DNA of 64,000 nucleotides from Schistosoma haematobium (lineage: Eukaryota; Platyhelminthes; Trematoda; Strigeidida; Schistosomatidae), in NCBI RefSeq assembly GCF_000699445.3, contig NC_067198.1, forward strand, positions 33,198,536-33,262,535. Direction: 5' to 3'. The notes beneath the pieces are model-generated. The model had not been told where the DNA came from and searched no databases. It was given only the letters and a program-made list of their open reading frames with translations. Shown one piece after another: positions 21,829-33,600 of the stretch (position 1 is its first letter; each line of letters opens with the position of its first letter). The position numbers were made by a program, and so were the translations under genes.

Positions 21829-24800
21829 TTATCGCCGAGCACGGTCAACTGATCGACTTCGACTACGTTCACGTGTTCTGTGTTTGGTTGACATTTTGAC
21901 TGGATTTGGACCTTTCGTAAACGCCCAATCCACATGAATTCTTTGACCATTTAGCTCAGAACCATTTAGATGTTCCATAGCAGTAAAAGCTTCCTTGAAA
22001 TTTTCATATTCTACTAATGCATATCCCTGCAATTTATTAGTAAATAAGATGGCTGAACGTACTTTTAAATAACCAGTTCGCCGGTCAAGGTTAAGGTGTA
22101 TATTTTTTATATCGCCATATTCACAGAATTTATCTCGAATATCTTCTTCTGTAGCTTCTTCCTGTACATTCCTTACAAACAATATCCAACCTTCTACGGC
22201 TGGTAAACAATATACATATATATTTATCGTAACAACTTACATCTTTGAGGTCCTGATTTTGACGATCCGTCATCCACTACTAGAGATTCATACCCTTCTT
22301 TTGTCGTTCCGACTGAGTCTACAGGGCTTAGAAGCATTAGAATTCATACCAGCTCCGAATCCTCTGCCTTTTCTTTTTTTGGCACTTTCCTTCAATTTCA
22401 TTAAACCATCTGAAATAAACACATTGAGTCAGATAAATCTAGGCATTTAAAACTGGATGATTGCAAATAATAATGCTACATATGCAACAAGAGTATCTTA
22501 ACTAGGAATAAAAAATTATTTATTTGGTATTGTTTCAAAGTGAACCCTAGTTTTTCAATGCTACGAGACGGTATTTTTCTGATACTATGGGCCTCGGAAA
22601 CTAATTTAAGGTTATATGGAAGCTAAAGACTCGGACATGACTGTTATCTTGAAAGTCTCAACAAACCTGTTGCGACTGAGATTAAAGAACTGTCACAAAT
22701 AGATACATAAATGCGGTTTAATATTTACGAAGGTGTTCAGTAGAAGTCATATGTAAAAGAAAGATTGTGTATAAGGATATAGTAAAGGAAGGAAGATGAA
22801 TAATGCCACGTTTTGGTTTGACCGCCCCTAACTTCCTTCCAACCATCCTTAACACTAGTCAGCATTGCGCGTCGTGGTAATCGGTGTTCAGGAATACGCA
22901 ACACGTGGCCCAACCATTTCAGTCGATGAAGATTTACAACCTCGCCAACTGATTTACCATCACTCCCTAATACCTTGCGTTTAACCTCATGATTACTTAC
23001 TCGATTATCTCAGCGGATGAAAGCAATATTTCTAAGGCATCTGTGATCAAATACTAGTAACTTACGGATATCTTCTACTCTTAACGGCCACGTTTTGCAG
23101 CCGTAAATTAGAACAGAACGGACTGCCGCGCAGTATACTCGTCCCTTAATTGCTTTTAAGTCAAACAAAGCCATCATTGACGGACGCCCATAAGCATGCC
23201 TATGTTCTAAAATCTGACGAATGGCGAATATGTGGTCGACGCAGCCACGACCGGGTATGAACCAGCTTGGTTTTCTCGTGTTTGCAGTTCACGTGTCTTT
23301 GTTAAGCGTCCGGTAGTTATTGAGGCTAGCATTTTAGATGCTATATTAGTTAAACTAATCGCTCTATAGTTATCATAGGATGACTTTGACCTCTTCTTAT
23401 ATATTGGGACAATTAGTGATTGCGACCTGTCAGATTGGATTACGTCCAACTCTCAGAATTTAGCTAGAATACTGGTAAACCTAATCACTAAAACCGGACC
23501 ACAATGCTTAAAAACTTCTGAAGCCAATCCATCTGGACCAGCTGCTCTTCGTCGTTTCAGATTAGTTATAGCTTTCTGAACTTTAATTAGAGTCGGGGTG
23601 CCTACTTCAATGTCCCATTCACGCTGTTTGGGAATGGTGGGTAGTTGTAGAGTAGCTGAAAGCCGGTTGAATTGCTCCCTAAAGTGTTCAGCCCATTATT
23701 TTTAACGTCTGGGTTGAAAGCACATTAGAGTGTTATCTTCTTCCAAGATCATCTCACTTACACTTGACTTTTTAACTCCCGTTTTTTTGTCAATCTGAAA
23801 AGCCAGAATCCTTAGCCATAGTGACACTTGATGAGGAAGTCAAATGAGAAAGTTTAGAGTTGAGGCAGGAGGAATAATAGGAATTGAAGAGGGAGATTGA
23901 TTATGAATAGAGTGACCTTGAGTGCTGTTACAGGTGTGAGGGCAGTTATAACTTCCCGGTTGCCCACACCGGCAACTTTACCCGGGGTGTGGTCCCCTAA
24001 GAAAAACCACCTGCTTCGGTTTGGGCTACCGGGCAGTATCACAGCCCTCACACATATCGAATGAGATTTGTGTGGCGCATATGTATTTGGTGCCTCCTTG
24101 TACCAATATCTATGTGTTAAAATAAATAAATAAAACAAGCGTATCAGGTTCTACTTTGCGTTTGAATAACTGACACACGGATTTTTAAAACCACTCCCAA
24201 CGTCCATTTGAATTTTACATTAATGATAATTCATTTATTGAGGTTATTTTCGTGTACGGTGGTGCTTTCAATGACCATTCACGTAAATAAACTTTTACCA
24301 GAATGAGTTGATTAATTGGATACACTTTAACACTAACCATTATACGATAACTTGTAAAGAATATAAATCATGAGTGTCATCCGAACAAACTGTACTTAGC
24401 TAAATCACTACATAAAAATTTTATTACCGGAGGATAAAAATAAGAGTTGACTTTGTGAATATGTAAAAGTCAGCAACAAAATAAACTTGTACGTGCTTTC
24501 CAATGCGTTACTTGGTTTAGTCAAAAAAATACTCGATAAACGCCTAATATTCAACGATACTTCAAATTTAAAACATGGAACGTGTAGTCGAATTATTGAA
24601 CCTCAAACGTATTCTTGTTCATAGTAGATTTGAGGTCCAAGAAAAATATTTCAATTCTTTTTATGAAATCCTCTTTAATTCACTTACGATTCTCTCTTAA
24701 TATCATCAGTAAAACTTTGATCCGAAACTTAACATACTTAAACGAAACGTGAGAAGTATCGATGAGGATGCAACAAGGGGACAGTACACAACCCTACACA

Positions 24801-25564
24801 TAAGGTTCACACAACAAAACTTGACAAATAATATTCTAGGATTTGAGACAGACGAAAGTAAATATGACTATAACGCACTCTATTCTTAATTCTCACACAG
24901 TGAGAATCTAGACTAAGTTCAAATAAGGTTTTCACAATTACATGTATCGCAGAAGTGAAAACCCAATATTTCAGCTTTATTAAAGTAGTAAGGAAATGTG
25001 GACCCCACCTAAAGTTATTGATTTTCAAATGTCGACGAATAATCAACAAGATTACGATAATAACCTGGAACATATACCGATCAACAAGAATTAATTAAAT
25101 AATCGATTGTTTAACAGAATGATTCCAGGTCTAAAACTGTACCTAACGTTTTTCCGACGAAATCTATCCATGCCGAACTAACCAGATCAGCAAGAATGTG
25201 TTACAATAACTGAACTTCATCCGATTGGATACCTGAAACCACTCTTCAATAACATAACATCAATATAAGATTGTTGCGTTAACTGAATATTTTCAATACA
25301 ATATCTATACCATAGGAAAAATTAGGAGACTAATTGCGAATCTTGAAATCCTATATAATACACTAGAAAAGCACATTCTGAAGGTAAATAAATATGAACT
25401 GTATAAGCTACATGTACATTCCGGTTGACGTTACTATAATCCTTCAAATCAGTCACTTATGACGACTATTAAAATTTTAAAAACACCGAAAAAGTTCACT
25501 TACGATCACCATCTGCGTCTTCTTCGAAGTCATTCTCCCCATGTAAATCTAGCACATCAGCCAT
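21829..25564 (-). CDS. RBM8A: RBM8A / Y14 exon junction complex core protein, 5 exons
   Basis: Encodes the Y14 subunit of the exon junction complex, which pairs with Magoh and marks spliced mRNA for export, localisation and nonsense-mediated decay; nuclear and shuttling. Exons on the minus strand: 25564-25504, 22409-22350, 22318-22241, 22199-22063 and 22026-21829. Together they give 534 nt and 177 aa, close to the about 174 aa of animal Y14. The start [12 protein letters not shown] is typical of the family. Then come the basic KKRKGRGFG segment (exon 2), [12 protein letters not shown] (RNP2, about residues 67-78), [31 protein letters not shown] (RNP1, residues 113-119) and an Arg/Ser-rich tail [14 protein letters not shown]. 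Intron 1 is 3.1 kb and holds LINE sequence; the other three are only 31, 41 and 36 nt. The last of these splits RNP1 exactly between Lys and Gly. Without these micro-introns the frame is interrupted, which supports their removal. Confidence 0.96.
22027..22062 (-). other. Micro-intron, 36 nt, in RBM8A
   Basis: Starts GTACGT and ends TTGCAG. Removal joins TGYLK to GYALVEY, restoring the conserved RNP1 motif. It contains no stop in frame, so retention would insert 12 residues into the RRM rather than truncate the protein. Confidence 0.93.
22200..22240 (-). other. Micro-intron, 41 nt, in RBM8A
   Basis: Starts GTAAGT and ends TACCAG. Removal joins GPQR to SVEGWILFV, the expected sequence at the start of the RRM. 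Confidence 0.93.
22319..22349 (-). other. Micro-intron, 31 nt, in RBM8A
   Basis: Starts GTATGA and ends CTGTAG, with a TAAG/CTAATG-like branch sequence between. Removal joins GRGFGA to DSVGTTKEG; reading through it shifts frame and meets a stop soon after. Confidence 0.9.
22795..23810 (-). mobile_element. Family B LINE, RT fragment, in RBM8A intron 1
   Basis: Read on the minus strand, the copy shows [15 protein letters not shown] (RT motif 1) near 23560-23520. It continues with [20 protein letters not shown] and [15 protein letters not shown] around 23410-23265, then jumps to the C-terminal RRLRxLGHVLR block and ends near 22795. The RT palm is missing. Same orientation as RBM8A. Confidence 0.8.
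23935..24137 (+). mobile_element. Family C element, 3' part, in RBM8A intron 1
   Basis: Carries the GGTGTGGTC...AAAACCACCTGCTTCGG and GGGCAGTATCACAGCCCT landmarks, then the GGTGCC(T/C)(C/T)CTTGTACCAATAT block and an AAATAAATAAAT tail at about 24119-24132. The 5' half of the family is missing. Confidence 0.75.
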
Positions 25565-26900
25565 CCTAAAGGACAGTAAACACTCCGTATAGTTGATTAG
25601 TTGTTTTTGGCGCCGAAAATATTGTACTTCGTCTAAGGTTATGACAGAATTAAAGAAATGTAAATATTATATCTCCCAGCACAAAAAATTTTCGGAAGGA
25701 GTCATAATACAGTTTATTCAAGCATTTCTAGGCGATAGACTGGTATACAAAGACGAACGAGCGATTTTATCAGCTAGAGTTTGATAAAGATGTTATGTAA
25801 ATATATATTTCATCTAACTTCATTTATATTTCAATGACTTTTAAAGTTTTGATGACCTTTCCACCAAAAAACTATGCTCAATGTTCCACACTTCTGTTAA
25901 TGCACAAAACAATAACATATAAGTAACGGGGAAAGTGAATGTACCTGTTCATTGAATTGTGGTAAGTCGTGCTCTTTGAAGGTCGATAGCTCACAACCTA
26001 CAATCTCAGCATATGTCAGTTGTAAACGAATCAAGCACTAATTAGGGAGAACACGATTCATCTGGCAAGGTAACATATGATCAAAAATGCACAATCATAT
26101 AGTTTATAGCGGCTGAATGTGTGAGCCTTTTTAACCGGATTTATTTCACCAAAGTATTTCATATCAAAATCAGGATAATTCGTTCCCTCACAGTCAGCAT
26201 ATCCAAAGAAAGTGTTTAATTCCGTTTCCTACTCAATAATATAGAAGACGGAACTTGTCTCAATCTAGGTTATGGCCTTGATACGACGGGTAAACTGGTT
26301 TGACATTGAGGCTAAAGCTGCTTGACATCGAGTACAACTAACGTTAAAAAAGGAGGATAAATGGATGAGTAACATGACTAGAACGCGAAAACAATCATAA
26401 AAATACAGATTTACTAGAAAATTTTCATTAGGTTAGAAAAATAGAGTACAAAAGATCACGTTTAAATTATAATTGCTTCGGAAAAGAAAGGAGTATGGCA
26501 GTGTATATTATATAAAATGGAAGTTTGTTGTGTGTAGAATAAATTACGGGCAACACTAAATGTTATTTTTACGCTTATCGTCTTAACTTCTTTGTTTCTC
26601 TGTTCGCACCACTATTCCACTAGAAAAAGTAAAACATACTTTAGGACTTTAGAATATTTTATTATGGAGTGGTAAGTCTAAAAGTGCTAGCGTCTGACGG
26701 CCTGTTAACCGTGGTGGATGTTTGAGTCAGAATTTTTAGTCATTAAAATCATTGCATAAATAACATAAAATTTATGATTCCTTTTTCAGAAGGATGCAAA
26801 ATATGTATCTCAATTTTCTGATTTTTCTGAAGGCTCTTTATATTCATTACTTCGAAGTCATTCGATTCGTTGAGATTTCCAATATTTATGGATTTGTTGA
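25565..26900. other. Region upstream of RBM8A; nothing recognised
   Basis: AT-rich sequence immediately 5' of the RBM8A start codon. It must hold the promoter, but no element could be identified with confidence. The short open frame at 25593-25784 (plus) has no recognisable similarity. Confidence 0.45.
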
Positions 26901-26904
26901 ATTA

Positions 26905-27100
26905 ACACTGTTGGATGCCGGTTCAGTGGTCCAGGAGTTTAGCGTTCGCGCGCCAAACCGATAGGTCCTGCGTTCGAATCTCGCGGGGCGGGATCGTGGA
27001 TGCGCCTTACTGAGGAGTCCCATACTAGGACGAAACGGTCGTCCAGTGCTACCGGGTTTTTCAATGTATTCTAGCTTTAATTGCCTCATGAATTCAACCA
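26905..27100 (+). repeat. Family D (Sm-alpha-like, tRNA-derived) element with hammerhead core
   Basis: Begins TTGGATGCCGGTTCAGTGG, followed by a tRNA-like B box (CGTTCGAATC), the hammerhead-related segment at 27004-27049, then the family end TCTAGCTTTAATTGCCTCATGAATTCAACCA. The same layout occurs at 36560-36745 and, inverted, at 41230-41405. This is the layout of schistosome Sm-alpha-type retroposons, which carry a pol III-like promoter and a self-cleaving ribozyme. Confidence 0.8.
27004..27049 (+). ncRNA. Hammerhead ribozyme sequence in family D element
   Basis: The conserved core is present: CTGAGGA (27010-27016, fits CUGANGA), stem II GTCC/GGAC (27017-27020 with 27028-27031), GAAA (27032-27035), a minimal stem III ACG/CGT (27035-27037 with 27040-27042) and the cleavage-site C at 27043. 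Stem I (27004-27009 with 27044-27049) keeps only four of six pairs, one of them G-U. It is therefore probably a weakened ribozyme, but the catalytic core is complete. Confidence 0.7.
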
Positions 27101-27479
27101 ATACATTATCAATATTTATCTTTAGAGGACATGCTGTCTGAAAGTTTCTCTCCGATCATGTGCAGGTGGAACAGATATCATACATCCTATTGTCAGTGAC
27201 ATCCCACTTACATAATGGCCGAAATTATCCTATCTTTAAAACGTTGGTTTGCATCTATAATATTTTATTATCAGATAATTAAATAACCTGGAATATCTGA
27301 ACGTACATTGTATTTACTGAATTCTATATACACAATATAATTTCGTGGCAAGTTATGTAAATATGAGTCAACTGTGACAGTATATTTCTCTTTCGATCAC
27401 ATAAGTATAATCGCTTCAAACAATACTTTCAAATTGTGCCTACAAAGACTCGAAGTCTGATATCTAATCTTTCGACGGT

Positions 27480-27960
27480 TTTGACCAATTCAACACATCG
27501 TTTTCAGACAAAAAAGCCATAGGTCTCAGTAGTGAATGAAGTTTGGAGCGAAATTATTGAAAATCCATTGCCGGGATAATTCATTTGTTTCGTAAGACGG
27601 GTTAAGCATTCGCATTGAGGGAGTTATGTTGTATTTTGAAGATGCCACGAGTATTCGTAATCCGACAATAAATGAACCAGTAACATATTCTATAATTGAA
27701 TCGTGCGCACCCAGTGAAATCAAGTCAGAAGCGAGGGGGTTCGAAGATGTATTTGAGAGTTTATCAAAATATCGAGAAGTGACTGGCTAGCGGTTGCAGG
27801 AAAAGTTGACCACAACGTTCTCAGTCGTCATCTAGTGACAGTGTGTGACCAAGCGCCTTCAGCTAGGTGAGTCCATTGAAACTAATATGATCAGCATCAA
27901 ATGTCGAAGACTTACAGAGCTATTGATTTTTGGGGGTTTATTTACCTCTACAATTTCAAC
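27480..27960 (+). repeat. Family E unit, second copy
   Basis: Aligns with 6140-6550 over most of its length, with shared blocks such as GGTTCGAAGAT, TGGCTAGCGGTTGCAGG and CTTCAGCTAGGTGAGTCCATTGAAAC. It is AT-rich and frame-broken, with no coding sequence recognised. Confidence 0.6.
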
Positions 27961-30145
27961 TAGCTGACAATTATTCACACTCATGCTCAGTTAGCTCGGT
28001 ATACCACATACATTAGGTTGACATTCGAAAGAATATCTTTTCTGAAATTTCATGCTGAATTCTTTTTTGTGAATAATGAGTAGCTTTACGCTTAACAAGA
28101 CTACATTCGTAGTTGATTCATGATGGAAAATATTGAAGTTTGATACTATAGGCGGAAACAGACCCATTTCCGTCTGATCCTGTGTGGATTGTCTGAACAC
28201 TGCATCCCGTTGCATAGACCAGTGTTAATCTAGACTCACTAACCAAGTCGATAACCCGCTGGCATTTAAAAATATAGTTGGCTGATGTCTTTGAGTGAGC
28301 ATCGACATCAGGATGGAGGTACATCTACAAAAGTCCTAAATAGGAAGAACCAGATGTCCTGAATTTCTTCCTAACCACCACTGATTTCTGCCTAAAACGC
28401 GCGTAACACGGCTTATAGTATATTGCCAATTCTTAAATCAGTCATAGGCACAATAGTCCTTCAAAACATCAAATGAATTTGTTTCCTTCCAATGGTTGAC
28501 AGATTTTTTAAAAACATAGTTTGGTCTTTCAAATATGTGCATTTAAAATAATGCGGGCATTCTAACTGTTTCGGGAGTTTTCTATGGCTTACGGAGTTTT
28601 GTCACAGAGGTCATATCTTGTCAAAAGACGTACGAACTTGAGGCACAAAACTACCATGAAGTATTCACGTCCATTCGACCAATGCTGCTTATAACTTTCG
28701 TATTTCTTTAGCTTTAAGTGACACCGTTTCAGTCTCCGAAAATATTTTATGAATTTCTTTTCTCCTCCTATACTATTAGCGCATTACACTTATGAAGCTT
28801 GAATTTCGAGTTTATACTTTCAGGAGTATGTGCTTTATATAACGTCTTCGGTCTCAAAAACTACGAGCTTGGACTTAAACGTCATTGAAAGTGACAAAAT
28901 CCAGGATTTTGAAATGATAATCCTAATATGATACCTATCTTTTTCAGGCTCGTCACATCAATCGATCCAGACCAAACATCGTCATCTTCCTTGAGTTTTT
29001 ACCTTTTCTAAATGTACAAACGTTATTTCCTACAACTTGGCTAAGACTTTGTACGCCAGGCTAAACTTAACACTTATTGCGTCCATAATGAGACACGACA
29101 GCCGAGGGAACGATAACATTACTAGCATAATACTTCTTTTCCTCAGATGAACACGTTTGGGGCTATTTTTTGAACCGCATCTACCACTTATCTAGTGGCA
29201 ACGATCCACTCGGAGGAAAAATGACCATAACACAAAGCAATGCGGCCTAGCTTTATGGAGGTGCAACCAAAAAGCTATCACTGATGAGTATCACCTATAA
29301 AATCCAGCACTTGAATCTTTAGATTCGAAACTTGATAGTTGTTCAAAAACAACACACCAACTCCACGCTATCACGAATCGACTAAATAATAAGACTTTCG
29401 TAATTGACACATCATTCCCTTCATACTTGCCCTTGACTGTTCCACGGAACTTCATCTAGCTACATACTGCATCCGACCTTACCGTCTGTAGTGCAATGAA
29501 CCTTCAAAATATGTTATTCTCGACTGTCACAAAGATTCAAACAAGGATAACGCACCGCTATCAATTTACTGACCCACCCAGAGGCCAAAGTAGAATACGA
29601 ATAGCCACTTAATAGAAAAGATTTTAATATTGATATCCATATGCGGATTGCCAATAAAGCTGACACAACCCAAGATGTATCGTCATGGATGTAACGAAAA
29701 TAGAATGAAGACGAACATACTTAAACACCCCTAATGCTTAAATAAGCACTTTGAAATGACATTAATACTGTTTAGAAGTTTTAGCACAGAGACTTATTGG
29801 TTAAAATGACTTAACCTAGGTGTACAATGGATCTAGGTCTTGATAATTTTTGAAGGAATTATTTAACACTAAAAGAGAAAATCAGTGATGTTCCAGGGCA
29901 AATTATTATACTAACTGCTTGAAATATAAGATATCGAGAATCAATCTATTCACCAACTAATACAAACAATGTAATGGATAGTAAGACATTTTCAGTATAA
30001 AAGACTGGTTTGTCTTGAATTCCGACTATCAATATTGATTAATGATACTGGAAGGTAAAGGAAATAAATACTACTGTACATATGTATTTGGAAAGTTGAT
30101 AACAAAGATAAAAATAATTTACATGTTGTAAACCTTATTGCGGAA
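27961..30145. other. Intergenic region between RBM8A and DHX37 3' end; nothing recognised
   Basis: No conserved coding sequence, named repeat or RNA gene was seen. Short open frames such as 27991-28215 (minus) have no recognisable features. Confidence 0.45.
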
Positions 30146-30326
30146 TTAGGATATGGGACGACTTTGTATCAGCGGCCACGATGCATGGAAGTCATTGACA
30201 TATTCCGGGCGTATCCATGATGCCAGCTCTTTCGAAAGATCTACAAAACTCAACATTAAGAAGGATGCATCACTTACATTGGACGTCAGACTCCCATTGT
30301 TGTAATAGTTTTCTCTTTGAATCGAT
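30146..30326 (-). CDS. DHX37: DHX37 exon 18 (C-terminus and stop)
   Basis: Ends [18 protein letters not shown]...S then TAA at 30146-30148. This resembles the EYCEWLP-type C-terminal end of animal DHX37. The acceptor (TGACAAG then ATCG) has a modest pyrimidine tract; it was chosen because it keeps phase 2 from exon 17. A further small exon between 30990 and 30330 cannot be excluded. Confidence 0.7.
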
Positions 30327-30600
30327 CTTGTCAGTGACAAGAAGAGATACTATAGAACGTACCTCAGGGCGAATGCTGTGAAATGAAATGAACGAAAATA
30401 CTGAAGTTATATTGCTTCATAATACACTGAAAAACCATTCTCACCATCACAACTTATCAATTGTCACTAAACATTTTAAAATAAAACCTGTTTCACAACA
30501 AGTCATCATGTAGCATCTAGTTAATCAAGCATTAGAACGAAGATCAAATTGTTTTTATTGCCCAGACGACGTTAGAACAAGTGACCAAAACAATCTTGGT

Positions 30601-30651
<51 letters not shown>

Positions 30652-33600
30652 CCATAGTTATAAACAAAAGCTAGATACTTTTTTACTACAATAACAAGGG
30701 TCAGACTTCAATAAGTAGTATCAAATTATTATTATTTAAAAATAGGTTTATGATTCATCGTAGTTTCAGAAAGAAAGCCAAACTTGGAGAAAATATTAAT
30801 TTCTGGTTAATACATTAGTGAAGATAGAAACAATATTTAAACTACATTATCAAACTGTTTATACCAATATGAGAATATCACCTCAGTCGGGAGAAAAATA
30901 TATCCATACAACAACAGAATAAGTCGTACAAACTCTCTAAATTTCAATTAATGTTAATTTATATGAGGTCAACGAAAAAAAGCACCCAAAACTTACATCC
31001 CCCATGAAACAGTTACAATTTGTGGTGAAATACTCTTTTTTATTTTTAAAGGGAACCACTTTTTAAATTCAGAGAATATTACACCTTCCAAAAGATAACG
31101 AGTAAACCACCGGACACTCCATGTTAATGATTCTTTGAAACCTAGTGATTGAGCCGCAGCAATGCTATTTATAGGAACAAGAACCGTGCTTGGCAGATCC
31201 AAAAACTGATTATCAAACAGTGGTGCACTAGACTCGGGAACAACACCCAACCCAATATATATAATAGATTTCGCACCTGTAACAATAATATCGCGTTCAG
31301 AATCATAACGCGGAGTGGGAAGGGATACAACAGAGTTTGATGTAATAGATGTATTGGCAGCAGATTTAGTGCCTTCATCATCACCATTTCCGCTATTATT
31401 TGATTCGTTAACTGTGCTCTGATTTCCAGACTTATTTTCACTGGTGTCAACATTATCTGTCAATACAAGTTCACTGACAGCATAACTGTGAGGCGCCAAG
31501 AATGGGATCCATCCAGGATCGATTGCACAAACAGCTAAAATGTTATATAAATCAATAAATATATACAAAGCCTCTAATTAATACGTTTAAAATAAACTTT
31601 TAAATATCTAGTTTTGTAATAAGACGTTAATTGTAAATTTAACAATGAACTCCACAGGTATTTGGCAAAAATACTCTTAATATTATTTACAAGTAAGACG
31701 TAATTCAATTAGGAAAAAACAAACAATTGTGGAACTAAATCTTCCGAAAACTACACATATGAACGAAGACTAAGAGTTTAACCGATTCATTGTTTCCTAC
31801 ACTTTCAATTTTTTAAAAATATGTTTATAACTGGATTGAAAAGTATGTCAAGGAAAAAGAGCAAACTAAACATATAATGACATTCGAAATAAAAAGAGTA
31901 TCATTAAATACTAAATGTTTTCTTACATTATACACAAATTACATAAAATATCACTGAGATCAATTGTAGCAATTACAAATTTGAACCTCAGTCAACTTGT
32001 GAACTAGATCTCCAAGTATTTATTTTATAGCCATTTGGCTTAGTGTCACAAACTAAAATTTACTACACATATACGCAGATGCTATGTTCAATTAGGGTTT
32101 AGATGATGAAAACTAAAATTTTAGAGACAGAACTCTATTTGTAAGAAGATTCACCGTTACATACTAATTTTATTTAGATAGCTATTTTCCTGAATGATGA
32201 AGGTATCAACCACATTGCCCTTAAAGAAATTACAATCACCAACTATTGGTTAGAGAACAATATTCTTTAGGTTCACCATGACACAGTCTGCTGCAACAGG
32301 TCCTAATTGACGAGTCCCTTGCAACACCATCTGCCTAAAGAATATGAATTATACCTTGAGAGTGTGACGTCGGGTTAGTTCCCTTTGAAAATGTTTTTAA
32401 AAACATACGTCTAGGTTATTTTAATATGGTTGCGCAAATAGTAAATTGTCTACGTTTGGGGAACATTCGTGAAGACAAAAACAAAATCTAGTAACACCAT
32501 TTTCCTTTCAAAAGAATTAACGTCAGCAATTTATTCGATAAAAGAAATGAATCGAGTGGTATGTCTACTAATCATCTTTCTGACCAATCAACTAATTTCC
32601 ACTAATCATTCAGTAATTGCTTGGGATGAGGAGCTATTCATATCCACCATAAGGTGAAGAATAGTATTGTTTAGAAAGCTATTGGAAGTAGTAGAATTTC
32701 AAGTAGTCTGTAAAGCATTACAAATATACGCGTGTTTTGTTTAATACACCAAGACAAAAAATTAGTACAGGTACCCTCGCAAAAATACTCGTAACAATAA
32801 CATTTGTTCTATGCGAATTCAAACCAATCATAAAAATCTCTTAATCAAAAGAGGACTACAGGATTTACAGAATAACGCGGATTTTCTGTATTTCAAGGCT
32901 TCCCATCAGTTGTAAATTTAAGCCGTTCGTCGCTGATGAGAAGCCTCGAAATATAGTGAATTCATGTTGCTTTGCAAGTCTTTACCTTTACGTTTACTTA
33001 AATTTGTCAAGGGATTAGGGTGTATGAAATTCTAACAAAGTTTACAAACAAACCCAATGAGACTTGTCCAACACACACGGAAGACATAGCAACTCAATAA
33101 AAAACATTCTTCTTACAACGTAAGAACGGTTTTGAAGTGGTATGTAGTTCCAAATAAGCTACGAAAGGGAAATTTTCACGTGCCAAAGTGGAATTTGAAT
33201 CAATAAATACGGGTCCTTGTTTGCCAGGAATCTACAAATTATCGTACAAATAAAGTCATGGTAAGCTAATTGAAAGGCATAACACAACTGGTCTAAATAC
33301 GAAACAAACTGAGACAAAAACAAACCACTAAAAGACAGGGACATTTGAAGAGGACAATTCATATACAAAAAGAAACACAGTTCATTATTACTATTTCAGT
33401 TATAATAAATATCGGGATGAATACAGAGAGCAGTAATTTTATGTATAAGTTGATGAATGCATTGTAACTTTGCTACGTAATCCGAATAGATCGTATTTGA
33501 AATATTACAGAAAATAAGTGTACGATACTGAATTCGACTGTAAAATATACAATGAGATGTATTGGACTTCACTTACTTCATAGGCATAACGTAGTCTACG

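Noticed and set aside
22259..22450. Plus-strand gene at 22259-22450
   Set aside because: It is the antisense shadow of RBM8A exons 2 and 3 and their micro-intron.
26905..27000. tRNA gene at the family D element
   Set aside because: The box A and box B resemblance is that of a tRNA-derived retroposon; no cloverleaf with acceptor stem can be drawn, and the same unit recurs with decay at two other places.
31149..31453. Open frames 31149-31340 (+) and 31169-31453 (-)
   Set aside because: Shadows of DHX37 exon 17 in other frames.
32933..32955. Second hammerhead ribozyme (CTGATGAG...CGAAAT)
   Set aside because: Only a single base pair could form stem II, and no cleavage triplet with a matching stem I is present; the heptamer is best explained as part of a simple inverted repeat.
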